NCBI GenBank assembly: GCA_947624215.1
Contig: CANQJJ010000008.1
Location: forward strand, 1 to 53,084
Direction: 5' to 3'
DNA from: an uncultured Clostridia bacterium
GTDB lineage: Bacteria; Bacillota; Clostridia; Christensenellales; Borkfalkiaceae
Length of the DNA stretch: 53,084 nt
Below the pieces are notes generated by a model, which worked only from the letters and a program-made list of their open reading frames with translations, was not told the DNA's origin and made no database searches. The position numbers and the translations under genes were made by a program. Below are positions 16,901-24,621 of this stretch, one piece after another; the first letter of the stretch is position 1, and each line of letters begins with the position of its first letter.

Positions 16901-17693
16901 CGGCAACGCGGCAAAGGACTACCGTCTCGAGCTGTGGGCGGGCGACCGCGGCAACACGGCCAACGGCCTGCCCGAAGGCGGCTACGTCTTCTTCGACCGC
17001 TGCAAGACGGAAACGGCGAGCAACTACGACGCCATGCGTGACGCCTCCGTGGAAGCGCTGAAAGACAGCCTCGGCGTCGCCGACGACGAAAATCTGCCCG
17101 AAACCGACGACAACGGCAATGCGCTCGCCCTCTACTACACCTTCACCTTCTTCGATTCGCCCGAATATCTCCGCTACGACGAGACGCAGGACGAAGAGAA
17201 GCTCGGCGACCCTTGGGGCTCGTATGAGCAGTCCTCGCACACCGAGCAGCTGATGTGGCTCCTCTGCAACGATGAAGACGGCACCCTGCTCGGCACGGGC
17301 ATGCCCAGCGTCACCGTGTTCATGAGCTACGGGGAGAACGAGGTCACCGTCACGCCCGACGATCTCGGGAGCACAGACGACAGCACCGACACCGACACGG
17401 ATACCGACGACAACTCGGGCCTGAACAACGGCGGCAACATCTGGCTGCTGCTCTCCTCCATCCTGCTCGCGGCCGCGCTCATCTTCGCCGTCTGCGTGCT
17501 CGCCTTCCGCCGTCTGTGGAAGAAGTATCACCGCACCTCCGCGAAGGCGCCCAAGAAGGCAAAGGCACCCAAGCCCGCGAAAGGACAGACGGAGACCGAG
17601 GCGCCCGCCGAAGAGCCCGCACCCGCTCCCGCGCCTGCGAAGCCTTCCAAGAAGCAAGAGCCTCGCGACGAGAACGATCCCTACAACGAATAA
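13914..17693 (+). CDS. 1259-residue surface lipoprotein with C-terminal membrane anchor
   Basis: I do not recognise a named family. The N-terminus is a lipoprotein signal (basic GKGRKRF, hydrophobic core, lipobox VSAC with Cys34). After an acidic linker come three similar large beta-rich segments, roughly 45-365, 480-660 and 780-1040. Each has a strand-rich jelly-roll look, with phrases such as AKVSVWVRTSE / GYAFFDDVTC, ILISFFVKTSN / GYAAFANFKIC and SRISVRVKLSE / GGYVFFDRCKT, so they are probably carbohydrate-binding-like modules. An Asp/Thr linker leads to a transmembrane helix (about 1173-1198) and a 61-residue Lys- then Pro/Ala-rich tail. Lipid at one end and a membrane helix at the other is unusual. 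AAGG precedes the ATG at 13914; a GTG at 13908 is the alternative. Confidence 0.85.
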   Translation: MAKFIVTGKGRKRFITALSILLSASLSLGIVSACNPTEENPDDEDDTTVSATDTQLLKNGNFEFYSEMDEKERDDRRAFISSPNDWSFSSGSPSSDTASGIIDTAHWQYMTASTHKLIPAEPEKDADGNELEHTLTDAVIADATSHWEEASVYDRLEFYDYYDIDSASEFELYGDYRYSNDFEDLEYLHEVANSADKPLLYAKEGREEDSSILMIHNHRTSDGVRGTAQYYTSSTTVTLNAGTAAKVSVWVRTSELYHYAATAEGENDIPVEKRAGAYIGITNTVGGTTLDQMQIKNINTKDAWQQYTVYIRANSFATTTFRVVLGLGQGSSDNRYEAVDGYAFFDDVTCDVISETEYNNETKDFTPDNSCDLNSKGDEKKFYAIDSETGAQTANMVYALDLNKTDEISDLDLSAENDLVNFGLTQEVSGSKTYTSASIDPALSDTSKADGYTERNNIAGLMSLEDIKTTTNGYLKTIYKNDFAEKFPFDSEENIVMLLSTNGAAYTATVSHPEFSLQPKDRILISFFVKTSNIPSGKTGASAILVDGENENTISAFNSTTVAAVDIDANSDDPAMKDIYKGWVRCFFFVENNTEEEKTFTLKLTYGPTAIASTSKTDYTDGYAAFANFKICPLTKAQYGYAATGTYAQKVSLTATVKDDSKFDDASANGPTLEQGLSIPVSYTGVLAGSNVLVESQKDNDGNITNKNPDRETLAVKHGIYAGLLSAEQADKYLELDVSEQDVSNQDYLPNLWMNTLNNIAGDATAPDEWWKNIFGNKFGTEMSNVDAAYQPLVILNTAQAAAPSYGFFASSANVAANAASRISVRVKLSEGATATVYLTDVSSENKADRLGPTLPAVTYWYDDDGNIVSGDPAAEDFDETEDILYTREPNGLYKKAGDTSGVYYANLSSFETDDKGNLVTTDGTIAYYGHEGKFYAYYDKDTDQYTQEVVNLPATDGVRYNYAGLDKSKYEAKLTVTGTADNAGKWVTLTFYVNGGNAAKDYRLELWAGDRGNTANGLPEGGYVFFDRCKTETASNYDAMRDASVEALKDSLGVADDENLPETDDNGNALALYYTFTFFDSPEYLRYDETQDEEKLGDPWGSYEQSSHTEQLMWLLCNDEDGTLLGTGMPSVTVFMSYGENEVTVTPDDLGSTDDSTDTDTDTDDNSGLNNGGNIWLLLSSILLAAALIFAVCVLAFRRLWKKYHRTSAKAPKKAKAPKPAKGQTETEAPAEEPAPAPAPAKPSKKQEPRDENDPYNE

Positions 17694-17707
17694 GAAAGAT
17701 ATGCGAA

Positions 17708-17739
17708 CTCCCCGCGGCACCGCCGCGGGGAGATTTTTT
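17708..17739 (+). terminator. Intrinsic terminator of the giant lipoprotein gene
   Basis: An 11-bp perfect stem, CTCCCCGCGGC / GCCGCGGGGAG (17708-17718 with 17722-17732), with a 3-nt loop, is followed by A and six T residues. Confidence 0.95.
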
Positions 17740-18124
17740 ATTTGTGCGCAGGAATCTTGCTACGACCAAGCTGGTGTGAACGAATAAGGCATTCCAATCA
17801 CGTCACCCTGAGCTGTGTCGAAGGGTCACCGCAGTTTTATAATAAGGTGATGTTTCGACGGGGCTCAACATGACGTGATTAGAGCGCTTTTGTTTCTATC
17901 ACGTCACCCTGAACGTAGTTGAAGGGTCACCGCATTATAATAATGTGATGTTTCGACGGGGCTCAACATGACGTGATTAGAACACTTGGTCTGCATGACG
18001 TATTATAGCGCATAGTCTCAGCAATCGGACTTCGTTCTTCGGGATCCTTCGGAGACAGCTGTGTCGGACTTCGTATCGTCATTGCGGCTCAGGATGACGC
18101 GTTTCCCACAACGCGGAAACCCCT
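17740..18124. repeat. Two D elements side by side plus other repeat modules
   Basis: No gene. Two D elements lie in direct orientation, inverse to the 8971 copy: 17801-17876 and 17901-17975. Each begins CGTCACCCTGA, has a centre with ATAATAAGGTGATG or ATAATAATGTGATG, and ends CAACATGACGTG. At 18020-18110 is the CGGACTTCGTTC...GACAGC module shared with 9130 and 45455. The start (17751-17772) is a fragment of the module that reads TTGCTACGACCAAGC. Confidence 0.8.
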
Positions 18125-19414
18125 TCAAAGCGAGTGCATTCTCAGGCCCTTGGGGAGGTGGTTCTTGACCGTGCCCGAGACGGTCTTGCCGAGGCCCAAG
18201 GGGAATTCCTCCACGCACACGACGCACCAACCGTCCGCAAGGCAGGCCCCCACCGTCTCGCCGCGCAGATAGCGCACGGCCTCCTCCCGCGGGAGCAAAA
18301 CCTTCCGCCGCGCCCGCGTTCCGAAGGCCATGGCAAGGGCATGGGTGGGCTTGAAGAGCTTGCCGTCCCACTCACCGAGCTCCACGCCGAGGCGGAGAAG
18401 GCTCAGCCCCGTAACGTCCGGCATGCCTGCGGGCACGAGATACATCCGCCCGTCTGCGAGCGTGTGCACCGTCCCCTCGGGCGGCTCCGTGAAGAAGTCC
18501 TCCGCGAACGCACGGTATGCCTTTTCGGCCTGCGCATTGCGGAGCAGGGGGTATGGCTTTGCGCGCCGCATCTCTCCCTCCCTTCTTCGCAGCAGCGCGC
18601 AAAAGTGCCCCTCCCCGCGCGCGAGATGGGGATAGATCTTCTTCATCTCCACGCACTCAAAGGCGGGGTGCCGCTTCAAAAAGTCCTCGGTCTGCCACTC
18701 GTCCTCTTCCTCGGCAAAGGTGCAAGTGGAATAGAGGAGCAGCCCATCGGGGCATACCATGTCCGCGGCTTCGTGCAAAATTTCTCTCTGCCGCGCGGCA
18801 CAGCGGGCCACATTTTCCGCGCTCCATTCGGAGATAGCGTTCTCCTCTTTTTTGAACATGCCCTCGCCCGAGCATGGCGCGTCGACGAGCACGAGGTCAA
18901 AATAGGCGGGAAAGCGCGCGGAAAGCGTATCGGGAAAGGCGCACGTCACGGCACAGTTGGCAATGCCCATGCGTTCGACATTTTGCGACAAAATTTTCGC
19001 CCGCGGGAAATTGATCTCATTGGCGATGAGAATGCCCTCCCCCGCCATCTGCGCGGCGAGCTGGGTCGTCTTCCCCCCGGGTGCGGCACACAGGTCGAGA
19101 ACGCGCCGCTTGGGGTAAACCTCGGACATGCCCCCCACCGACATCGCCGATGGCTCCTGCAAATAGTAGAGTCCGGCAAAGTGGTATGGGTCGGCGCCCG
19201 GCTTTTCCTCCCCGATATAAAAGGCATTCTTCTCCCACGCCACCCGTTCTCCGAGGGGAAAGGGCGCGCGGCGGGCAAATTCCTCCGCGGAGATCTTGAG
19301 CGTGTTGACCCGCAGCCCCCGTTCGGGCGGGCGGCCGTAAGACGACAAAAAGGCGGGGAACTCCTCACCCAGCCTTTTTTGCATGCGTTCTATGAATTTT
19401 TCGGGCAATTCCAT
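18125..19414 (-). CDS. rsmF: RsmB/NOP family rRNA 5-methylcytosine methyltransferase (RsmF-like)
   Basis: A 429-residue enzyme of the class I SAM-dependent m5C methyltransferases. CAAPGGKT at 109-116 is the SAM-binding motif I, DAPCSGEGMF at 178-187 contains the PC motif (Cys181), and YSTCTF at 228-233 contains the TC motif with the catalytic Cys231. The C-terminal part has the RsmF PUA-like extension (about 290-429), so 16S rRNA is the likely substrate. It starts two bases after the upstream exonuclease stop codon, with GAGGAAG inside that gene's end, and is third in a serS-exonuclease-rsmF operon. The Ala-Asp-Met-Val-Cys codons at 18754-18766 contain the recurrent word GGACATGGTA. The frame upstream of 19414 is a shadow of the exonuclease gene. 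Confidence 0.93.
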   Translation of the reverse strand: MELPEKFIERMQKRLGEEFPAFLSSYGRPPERGLRVNTLKISAEEFARRAPFPLGERVAWEKNAFYIGEEKPGADPYHFAGLYYLQEPSAMSVGGMSEVYPKRRVLDLCAAPGGKTTQLAAQMAGEGILIANEINFPRAKILSQNVERMGIANCAVTCAFPDTLSARFPAYFDLVLVDAPCSGEGMFKKEENAISEWSAENVARCAARQREILHEAADMVCPDGLLLYSTCTFAEEEDEWQTEDFLKRHPAFECVEMKKIYPHLARGEGHFCALLRRREGEMRRAKPYPLLRNAQAEKAYRAFAEDFFTEPPEGTVHTLADGRMYLVPAGMPDVTGLSLLRLGVELGEWDGKLFKPTHALAMAFGTRARRKVLLPREEAVRYLRGETVGACLADGWCVVCVEEFPLGLGKTVSGTVKNHLPKGLRMHSL

Positions 19415-19416
19415 GC

Positions 19417-20376
19417 CTATGCTTCCTCCAAGAGCTCTTCGCGGATACGGGCGAGCGGCACGAATTCCGCCCCGTTCTCCATGGCATTCCCGTAGCGCAT
19501 GCCCCCCTCGCTGCGGGCGATGTAGACGTTGCACTCCGTGGGATGGGAGGTATATTTCCCGCCTGCGCGAAAGATGGAGGCGACGAGATCCACGGACATG
19601 GGTACGTCGATTTCAACATCTTTTGCAAAGCAGAACACTTTTCCCTCGAGCGGGCCCCCTTTCTTGCGGCGGTGCATGTATTTGTTGACGTAGCGGTAGA
19701 ACTCCTCGTGGGCGCGGTGGTATTCCTCGCGCTCCCTTGCGCGGTCGGCATAATACTGTTTCTGCCCCGCCGAGCTCGGCGTCTGCAAGCGGTAGTTCTC
19801 GATGCGTCCCCCGCGGATGCGGTAGCGGGAGATCAGTCCCTCGACGTTGACCCCCTCGCGTTTGCAAAGGGCCTCGCAGACGCGCATGGTCGCATAGGCG
19901 TCGTCGACGGCGCGGTGCGGCGTGAAGTCCACCCCGAGCTGTTCGGCCATGATGCCGAGCCCCACCTGCCGCGTGTAGTCCCCCTCCGTGTTCATCCAGA
20001 AAAACTGCGTGTCGTGGAAGGTGAACTTGAACGGCGGGAGCTTGTAGCGCTTGGTCTCGAGATTGAGGTAGTTGACGTCGTTGAGGGTAGCATGTCCGAG
20101 AACGATGGTCTCCTTGTCCTCCAAGAGCGCCTTGATGCGGGGGTATTCCTCGCGGAAGAGCGGGTATTTCTTGAAGTCTTCGTATTCATACGGCAAGACG
20201 AGCCCCTCGCCCCCCTTGCGGTCGGTGAGATGGAACTTGCCCTTGGGGTTCATGAGGATGTCTTCGCGGGCGAGAACGTGGAACTCCTCGTCCGTGACGA
20301 CGTATCCGAAGGCACAGATCTTGGCGGTGTATTTGAAGACGCACGCGCACTCGATGTCGAAAAAAACGTACTTCAC
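19417..20376 (-). CDS. DEDDh exonuclease with C-terminal BRCT-like domain
   Basis: A 319-residue DnaQ-type 3'-5' exonuclease. FDIEC at 6-10 gives Exo I (Asp7, Glu9), HATLNDVNYL gives Exo II (Asp100), and HRAVDDAYAT gives Exo III (His154, Asp159). A Lys/Arg-rich helical linker (about 200-245) leads to a C-terminal BRCT-like segment (about 245-305, GKVFCFAKDVEI through a Thr-Ser-His-Pro turn). Many Firmicutes proteins pair these two domains; the substrate is not known. It starts with GTG at 20376, which overlaps the serS stop (GTGA), so its translation depends on serS. The partner rsmF follows at once. Confidence 0.88.
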   Translation of the reverse strand: MKYVFFDIECACVFKYTAKICAFGYVVTDEEFHVLAREDILMNPKGKFHLTDRKGGEGLVLPYEYEDFKKYPLFREEYPRIKALLEDKETIVLGHATLNDVNYLNLETKRYKLPPFKFTFHDTQFFWMNTEGDYTRQVGLGIMAEQLGVDFTPHRAVDDAYATMRVCEALCKREGVNVEGLISRYRIRGGRIENYRLQTPSSAGQKQYYADRAREREEYHRAHEEFYRYVNKYMHRRKKGGPLEGKVFCFAKDVEIDVPMSVDLVASIFRAGGKYTSHPTECNVYIARSEGGMRYGNAMENGAEFVPLARIREELLEEA

Positions 20377-21659
20377 TTTTTGGGCACGATCTCCTTCTGT
20401 CCGCCCATGTAGGGGCGCAAAACTTCGGGAATGTAGACGCTCCCGTCGGCGCGGAGGTGGTTCTCGACGAATGCGATGAGCATGCGGGGAGGCGCCACGA
20501 CCGTGTTGTTGAGGGTGTGGGCGAAGTGGCTCCCGCTCTCGTCCTTATAGCGGATGCCGAGCCTTCTCGCCTGCGCGTCGGTGAGGTTGGAACACGACCC
20601 CACCTCGAAATACTTCTTCTGGCGGGGCGACCACGCCTCCACGTCCACGCTGCGGTATTTGAGGTCGGCGAGGTCCCCCGTGCAGCATTCGAGGGTGCGG
20701 ACGGGGATCTCCATGGAGACGAAGAGCTCGACGGTGTAGTTCCACATCTTCTCATACCATGCCTCGCTCTCCTCGGGCTTGCAGATGACGATCATCTCCT
20801 GCTTCTCGAATTGGTGGATACGGTAGATGCCGCGCTCTTCGAGACCGTGCGCCCCCTTCTCCTTGCGGAAGCAGGGCGAATAGCTCGTGAGCGTCAGGGG
20901 AAGCTGCTTTGCGTCGAGGGTGGTGTTCATGAAGCGGCCGATCATGGAGTGCTCGCTCGTGCCGATGAGGTAGAGGTCCTCCCCCTCGATCTTATACATC
21001 ATGCCGTCCATCTCCTCGAAGGACATGACCCCCGAGACGACGTCGGATCTGATCATGAAGGGAGGGATGCAGTAGGTGAAGCCCTTGCCGATCATGAAGT
21101 CCCGCGCATAGGCGAGCACGGCGGAGTGCAGGCGGGCAATGTCGCCCGTGAGGTAGTAGAATCCCTGCCCGCTCGTCCTTCTCGCGCTGTCGATGTCGAT
21201 GCCCGCGAGCTTTTCGAGGATGTCGAGGTGGTAAGGCACTTCGAAATCGGGCACCTTGGGCTGCAAAAAGCGCTGCCGCTCGACGTTCTCCGAGTCGTCT
21301 CTGCCGACGGGCGTGTTTGCGGAGACGAAGTTGGGGATGCGCATCATGATCTCTTTGAGGCGGGCGTCCGTCTCGGCGGCCTCCTTCTCGATCTCCGCGA
21401 GGCGGGCGGCGTCACGGGCGACTTCTGCCTTCACGGCCTCGGCCTCCTCCGTCTTCTTCTCGCGCATTAAAAGCCCGATCTTCTTGGAGAGACTGTTGCG
21501 GGCGGCGCGGAGCGTGTCCCCCTCCGTCTGCAAGGCGCGGCGGCGCGTATCGAGGGCGAGCGCTTCGTCTACGAGGGGAAGTTTCTGATCCTGAAATTTC
21601 TTTTTGATGTTTTCGCGCACCCTGTCGGGGTCTGCACGAAGCACGGCGATATCTATCAT
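20373..21659 (-). CDS. serS: Serine--tRNA ligase
   Basis: A full-length (428-residue) class II synthetase that charges tRNA-Ser. The N-terminal antiparallel coiled coil (about 28-105) clamps the long variable arm of tRNA-Ser. Motif 2 is visible as FRKEKGAHGLEERGIYRIHQ, with the Ser/ATP-binding HQFEKQE after it, and motif 3 lies near NNTVVAPPRMLIAFVENH. It is first in the operon with the exonuclease and rsmF. The promoter is at 21693-21721, divergent from the P-type ATPase. I see no serine T-box in the short leader. Confidence 0.97.
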   Translation of the reverse strand: MIDIAVLRADPDRVRENIKKKFQDQKLPLVDEALALDTRRRALQTEGDTLRAARNSLSKKIGLLMREKKTEEAEAVKAEVARDAARLAEIEKEAAETDARLKEIMMRIPNFVSANTPVGRDDSENVERQRFLQPKVPDFEVPYHLDILEKLAGIDIDSARRTSGQGFYYLTGDIARLHSAVLAYARDFMIGKGFTYCIPPFMIRSDVVSGVMSFEEMDGMMYKIEGEDLYLIGTSEHSMIGRFMNTTLDAKQLPLTLTSYSPCFRKEKGAHGLEERGIYRIHQFEKQEMIVICKPEESEAWYEKMWNYTVELFVSMEIPVRTLECCTGDLADLKYRSVDVEAWSPRQKKYFEVGSCSNLTDAQARRLGIRYKDESGSHFAHTLNNTVVAPPRMLIAFVENHLRADGSVYIPEVLRPYMGGQKEIVPKK

Positions 21660-21692
21660 TTGAAATCGACCTCATTTCATAGATTTTTCTCC

Positions 21693-21721
21693 ATTATACA
21701 CCTTTTGACGCAAAAAGGCAA
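21693..21721 (-). promoter_or_regulatory. Promoter of the serS operon
   Basis: On the minus strand TTGCCT (21721-21716), a 17-bp spacer and TATAAT (21698-21693). The leader is about 30 nt and carries GAGGT before the ATG. Confidence 0.75.
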
Positions 21722-21771
21722 TGTTTTCAGCCATGCTTTCGTGTTTTCACGAAAAAATGCAGGAAGATGTT

Positions 21772-21801
21772 TTGACTTTTTCCCCCGCCGCGTGGTATAA
21801 T
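21772..21801 (+). promoter_or_regulatory. Promoter of the P-type ATPase gene
   Basis: TTGACT (21772-21777), an 18-bp spacer and TATAAT (21796-21801), followed by AAGGAGG at 21822-21828 and the ATG at 21835. An upstream in-frame ATG at 21721 would lie before the promoter, so it is rejected. Confidence 0.8.
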
Positions 21802-21834
21802 GGTGGTATCCGATTTCCAACAAGGAGGTCTCCT

Positions 21835-24396
21835 ATGAGCGACGAACCCGAAAGCGGCCGTGAGATGCGGGAGGAAAAACAGTCCTTCTCTTCGCGCGTG
21901 CTCGGGAACCGTCCGGGCAAGAGAAGTGCCCCCGATAAAAAACTCATGAAGCGCTTCCGCCATGCAAAGGCCATCCCCGCCTCCGAGGATGTGGAGCGTT
22001 TCAGCCCCTCCCTCGAAAAGGGGCTCACGCAGGAGCAGGTGGAAAAAAGGCGCACCCAACTTCTCTTCAACGACGTCAACAAGAAATATTCCAAATCCTA
22101 CGCGAGCATCTTCTTCGGCAACATCTGCACGTTCTTCAACTTTCTGTGCCTTGCCGTCGCGCTCGCCCTCGTCTACGCAGGGGCCGCCATCACGCAGTTC
22201 CTCTTCGTGGCCATCTTTGCCGTAAACCTTCTCATCGGCATCGTGCAGGAGATCCTCGCCAAGCGGCAAATCGACAAGCTCGCCGTGCTCATCTCCGCCT
22301 CGGCCAAAGTCGTGCGCGGGGGGATCAAATACGAAGTCCCCATCCGCGAACTCGTGCTCGACGACGTCATCCTCCTCGAGACGGGCCAGCAGGTCCCCGC
22401 CGACTGCATCCTCGCGGACGGCAACGTGGAGGTCAACGAATCCCTGCTCACGGGCGAATCCCTGCCCGTCAAGAAACAGCCCGGGGACATGCTCTACGCG
22501 GGCTCCTTCGTCTCGAGCGGGAACTGCCGCGTGCGCGCCGAAAAGGTGGGCGCGGCGACCTATCTCAACTCCCTCACCTCCAAGGCCAAGAAGTATAAGA
22601 AGCCGCACTCGGAGATCATGAGCTCCATCAACCTCTTCATCCGCGGCATCGGCGTGCTCATCGTCATCATCGCAGTTTTGATGTTCTGGCGGAATTGGGA
22701 CGCCATCACCGCAGACATGGTGGCCTCCGGCGGCGTCGATGAGTGGGAACGGCTCTCCCAGACCATCCAGCTCACCTGCGCCGTGATCGTCGGCATGATC
22801 CCCTCGGGGCTGCTGCTTCTGACCTCGTTTGCCATCGAGATGGGCATCCTGCGCCTCGGCAAGAAGAACACCTTCGTGCAGGACCACTACTCCCTCGAAA
22901 TGCTCGCGCGCGTCAACGTGCTGTGCCTCGACAAGACGGGCACCATCACCGACGGGAGGATGACGGTCAACGACTGCATGCTGCTCGGCAACTTCATCGA
23001 CACGCCCTTCGAGGAGATCATGGGGAGCATGCTCTTCGCCCTCGACGACAACAACCAGACCTCCATCGCGCTCACCGAGCATTTCGGCCATTCGCACACG
23101 CTCGCCGCGACGGACATCCTCCCCTTCTCCTCCAAGAGAAAACTCTCGGCGGTGACCTTCGGAGACCTCGGTACCTTCGTCATGGGTGCCCCCGAATTCG
23201 TCCTCAGGCCCATTCCCTTCAAGGTGGACAAGATCGTGAAGCAATATGCGCAATCGGGGCTCAGGGTGCTCGTCGTCGCCTATTCGCAGAACGCGCTCTC
23301 GGGGGAAAGGGTGCCCTCCGTGCTCAGGCCCGTAGCCATCATCACGCTCGCCGACAATGTGAGGACCGACGCCATCGAGACCATCAAGTGGTTCCGCGAG
23401 AACGACGTGGAGATCCGCATCATCTCGGGCGACAACCCCGTCACCGTCTCCGAAGTGGCACGGCGCGTGGGCGTGAAGCATGCCAATAAGTATATCTCGC
23501 TCGACGGCCTCACCGACCTCGAAGTGGAGAACGTAGCCAACCAATATACCGTCTTCGGGCGGGTGACCCCCGAGCAGAAGGCCATTCTCGTCAAGACGCT
23601 GAAAAAGCAGGGCAACACCGTCGCGATGACGGGGGACGGCGTCAACGACATCCTCGCCCTGAAGGAAGCGGACTGTGCCATCTCGGTGGCCTCGGGGTCG
23701 GAGGCGGCGCGCAATGTCTCCCACCTCGTGCTCATGGATAACAACTTCATGAATCTCCCCTCCGTCGTCTATGAGGGCAGGCGGGTCATCAACAACATCA
23801 AGGCGAGTGCGTCGCTGTATCTCATGAAGACGCTGTTCATCACCATGCTCGCCGTCCTGTGCGCGCTGCTCGGCACGCAATATTTCTTCAAGACCAACAA
23901 CATGCTGCTCTTCGAGGTGCTCATCGCGGCCTTCCCGTCCACCGTCGTCACCATTTTCCAGCCCAACACGGCACGGGTCAAGGGAAAATTCATCCCCTAC
24001 GTCATGTCGCGAAGTATCCCGGGCGCCGTCACGCTCATCTCGTGCATCATGGCCGTCTATATCGCCGCGCTCGTGCTGCCCGAGACGTACGGATTTTCCG
24101 GCGTCACGCTCGACGCGATGTATCTCTTGGCGCTGACGTTCGGCGGGCTCGTCATGCTGTTCCGGATCCTGCAACCCTTCAACATCCTGCGGGCGGCGGT
24201 TTATGCGGTCTCCGCGGCGGCGTGCATCCTCGTCATGTCGGTGCCCATTCTCGGGAACATCGTGTTTGACGGCTGGGCAAACGTCGTGTTCACCTTCCCG
24301 CAGATCCTCTTTATCACCTGCGTGATCCTCGCGGCCTTCCCCGTCTCAAACGCCCTTGTCAAGCTGTGCGACCTCATGAACCCCAGCTCGGGCTGA
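21835..24396 (+). CDS. Cation-translocating P-type ATPase (CtpE-like)
   Basis: An 853-residue P-type ATPase. TGES at 206-209 is the actuator loop, DKTGT at 366-370 carries the phosphorylated Asp366, and TGDGVND at 599-605 is the hinge motif. The membrane motif is GMIPSGL, instead of the PEGL of SERCA-type pumps or the CPC of heavy-metal pumps. This points to the CtpE-like group of bacterial HAD-IC ATPases, some of which take up calcium; the ion here is an inference. The N-terminus (about 1-80) is polar with no metal-binding CXXC. About ten membrane segments are visible. It is monocistronic, between its own promoter and a terminator. Confidence 0.93.
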   Translation: MSDEPESGREMREEKQSFSSRVLGNRPGKRSAPDKKLMKRFRHAKAIPASEDVERFSPSLEKGLTQEQVEKRRTQLLFNDVNKKYSKSYASIFFGNICTFFNFLCLAVALALVYAGAAITQFLFVAIFAVNLLIGIVQEILAKRQIDKLAVLISASAKVVRGGIKYEVPIRELVLDDVILLETGQQVPADCILADGNVEVNESLLTGESLPVKKQPGDMLYAGSFVSSGNCRVRAEKVGAATYLNSLTSKAKKYKKPHSEIMSSINLFIRGIGVLIVIIAVLMFWRNWDAITADMVASGGVDEWERLSQTIQLTCAVIVGMIPSGLLLLTSFAIEMGILRLGKKNTFVQDHYSLEMLARVNVLCLDKTGTITDGRMTVNDCMLLGNFIDTPFEEIMGSMLFALDDNNQTSIALTEHFGHSHTLAATDILPFSSKRKLSAVTFGDLGTFVMGAPEFVLRPIPFKVDKIVKQYAQSGLRVLVVAYSQNALSGERVPSVLRPVAIITLADNVRTDAIETIKWFRENDVEIRIISGDNPVTVSEVARRVGVKHANKYISLDGLTDLEVENVANQYTVFGRVTPEQKAILVKTLKKQGNTVAMTGDGVNDILALKEADCAISVASGSEAARNVSHLVLMDNNFMNLPSVVYEGRRVINNIKASASLYLMKTLFITMLAVLCALLGTQYFFKTNNMLLFEVLIAAFPSTVVTIFQPNTARVKGKFIPYVMSRSIPGAVTLISCIMAVYIAALVLPETYGFSGVTLDAMYLLALTFGGLVMLFRILQPFNILRAAVYAVSAAACILVMSVPILGNIVFDGWANVVFTFPQILFITCVILAAFPVSNALVKLCDLMNPSSG

Positions 24397-24597
24397 ACTG
24401 CCCCTCCGCGGGATCATTATCGTTGTGAAGTACGTCATTCCGAGGCGTAGCCGAGGAATCTCGGAGTTTCCGCTTATACCAATGAAAGCGCATGTCTGAG
24501 ATTCCTCACTCCGTTCGGAATGACGCTTCGAATAAGGTTGGTATCGGACATGGTATCCCCAAACGAAGTCACGGAAGAGAATATTCCGCGTGTAGAA
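24397..24597. repeat. C element and word-bearing repeat after the ATPase
   Basis: Element C (24432-24525) has ends GTCATTCCG / CGGAATGAC and inner arms GAGGAATCTC / GAGATTCCTC. It nearly matches the reverse complement of the copy at 9241-9334. A TCGGACATGGTATCCCC word with its AAACGAAGTC tail follows at 24544-24570. There is no gene. Confidence 0.85.
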
Positions 24598-24621
24598 ACG
24601 GGCAACCCCGCCCGTTTTTTT
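24598..24621 (+). terminator. Intrinsic terminator overlapping the recombinase stop codon
   Basis: ACGGGC / GCCCGT (24598-24603 with 24610-24615) is followed by seven T residues. It serves the ATPase transcript. The T run contains part of the minus-strand TAA of the recombinase gene (24622-24620), so the two genes converge on it. Confidence 0.85.

Noticed and set aside
13854-17720. A 1288-codon open frame on the minus strand opposite the giant lipoprotein gene
   Set aside because: It mirrors the plus-strand gene, which has a lipoprotein signal, ribosome binding site, promoter and terminator. High-GC third positions leave few stops on the opposite strand, and the translation has a low-complexity Val/Gly/Arg-rich composition.
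21727-24174. An 815-codon frame antisense to the P-type ATPase
   Set aside because: His/Asp/Glu/Arg-rich shadow of the ATPase codons, with no ribosome binding site or family signature.
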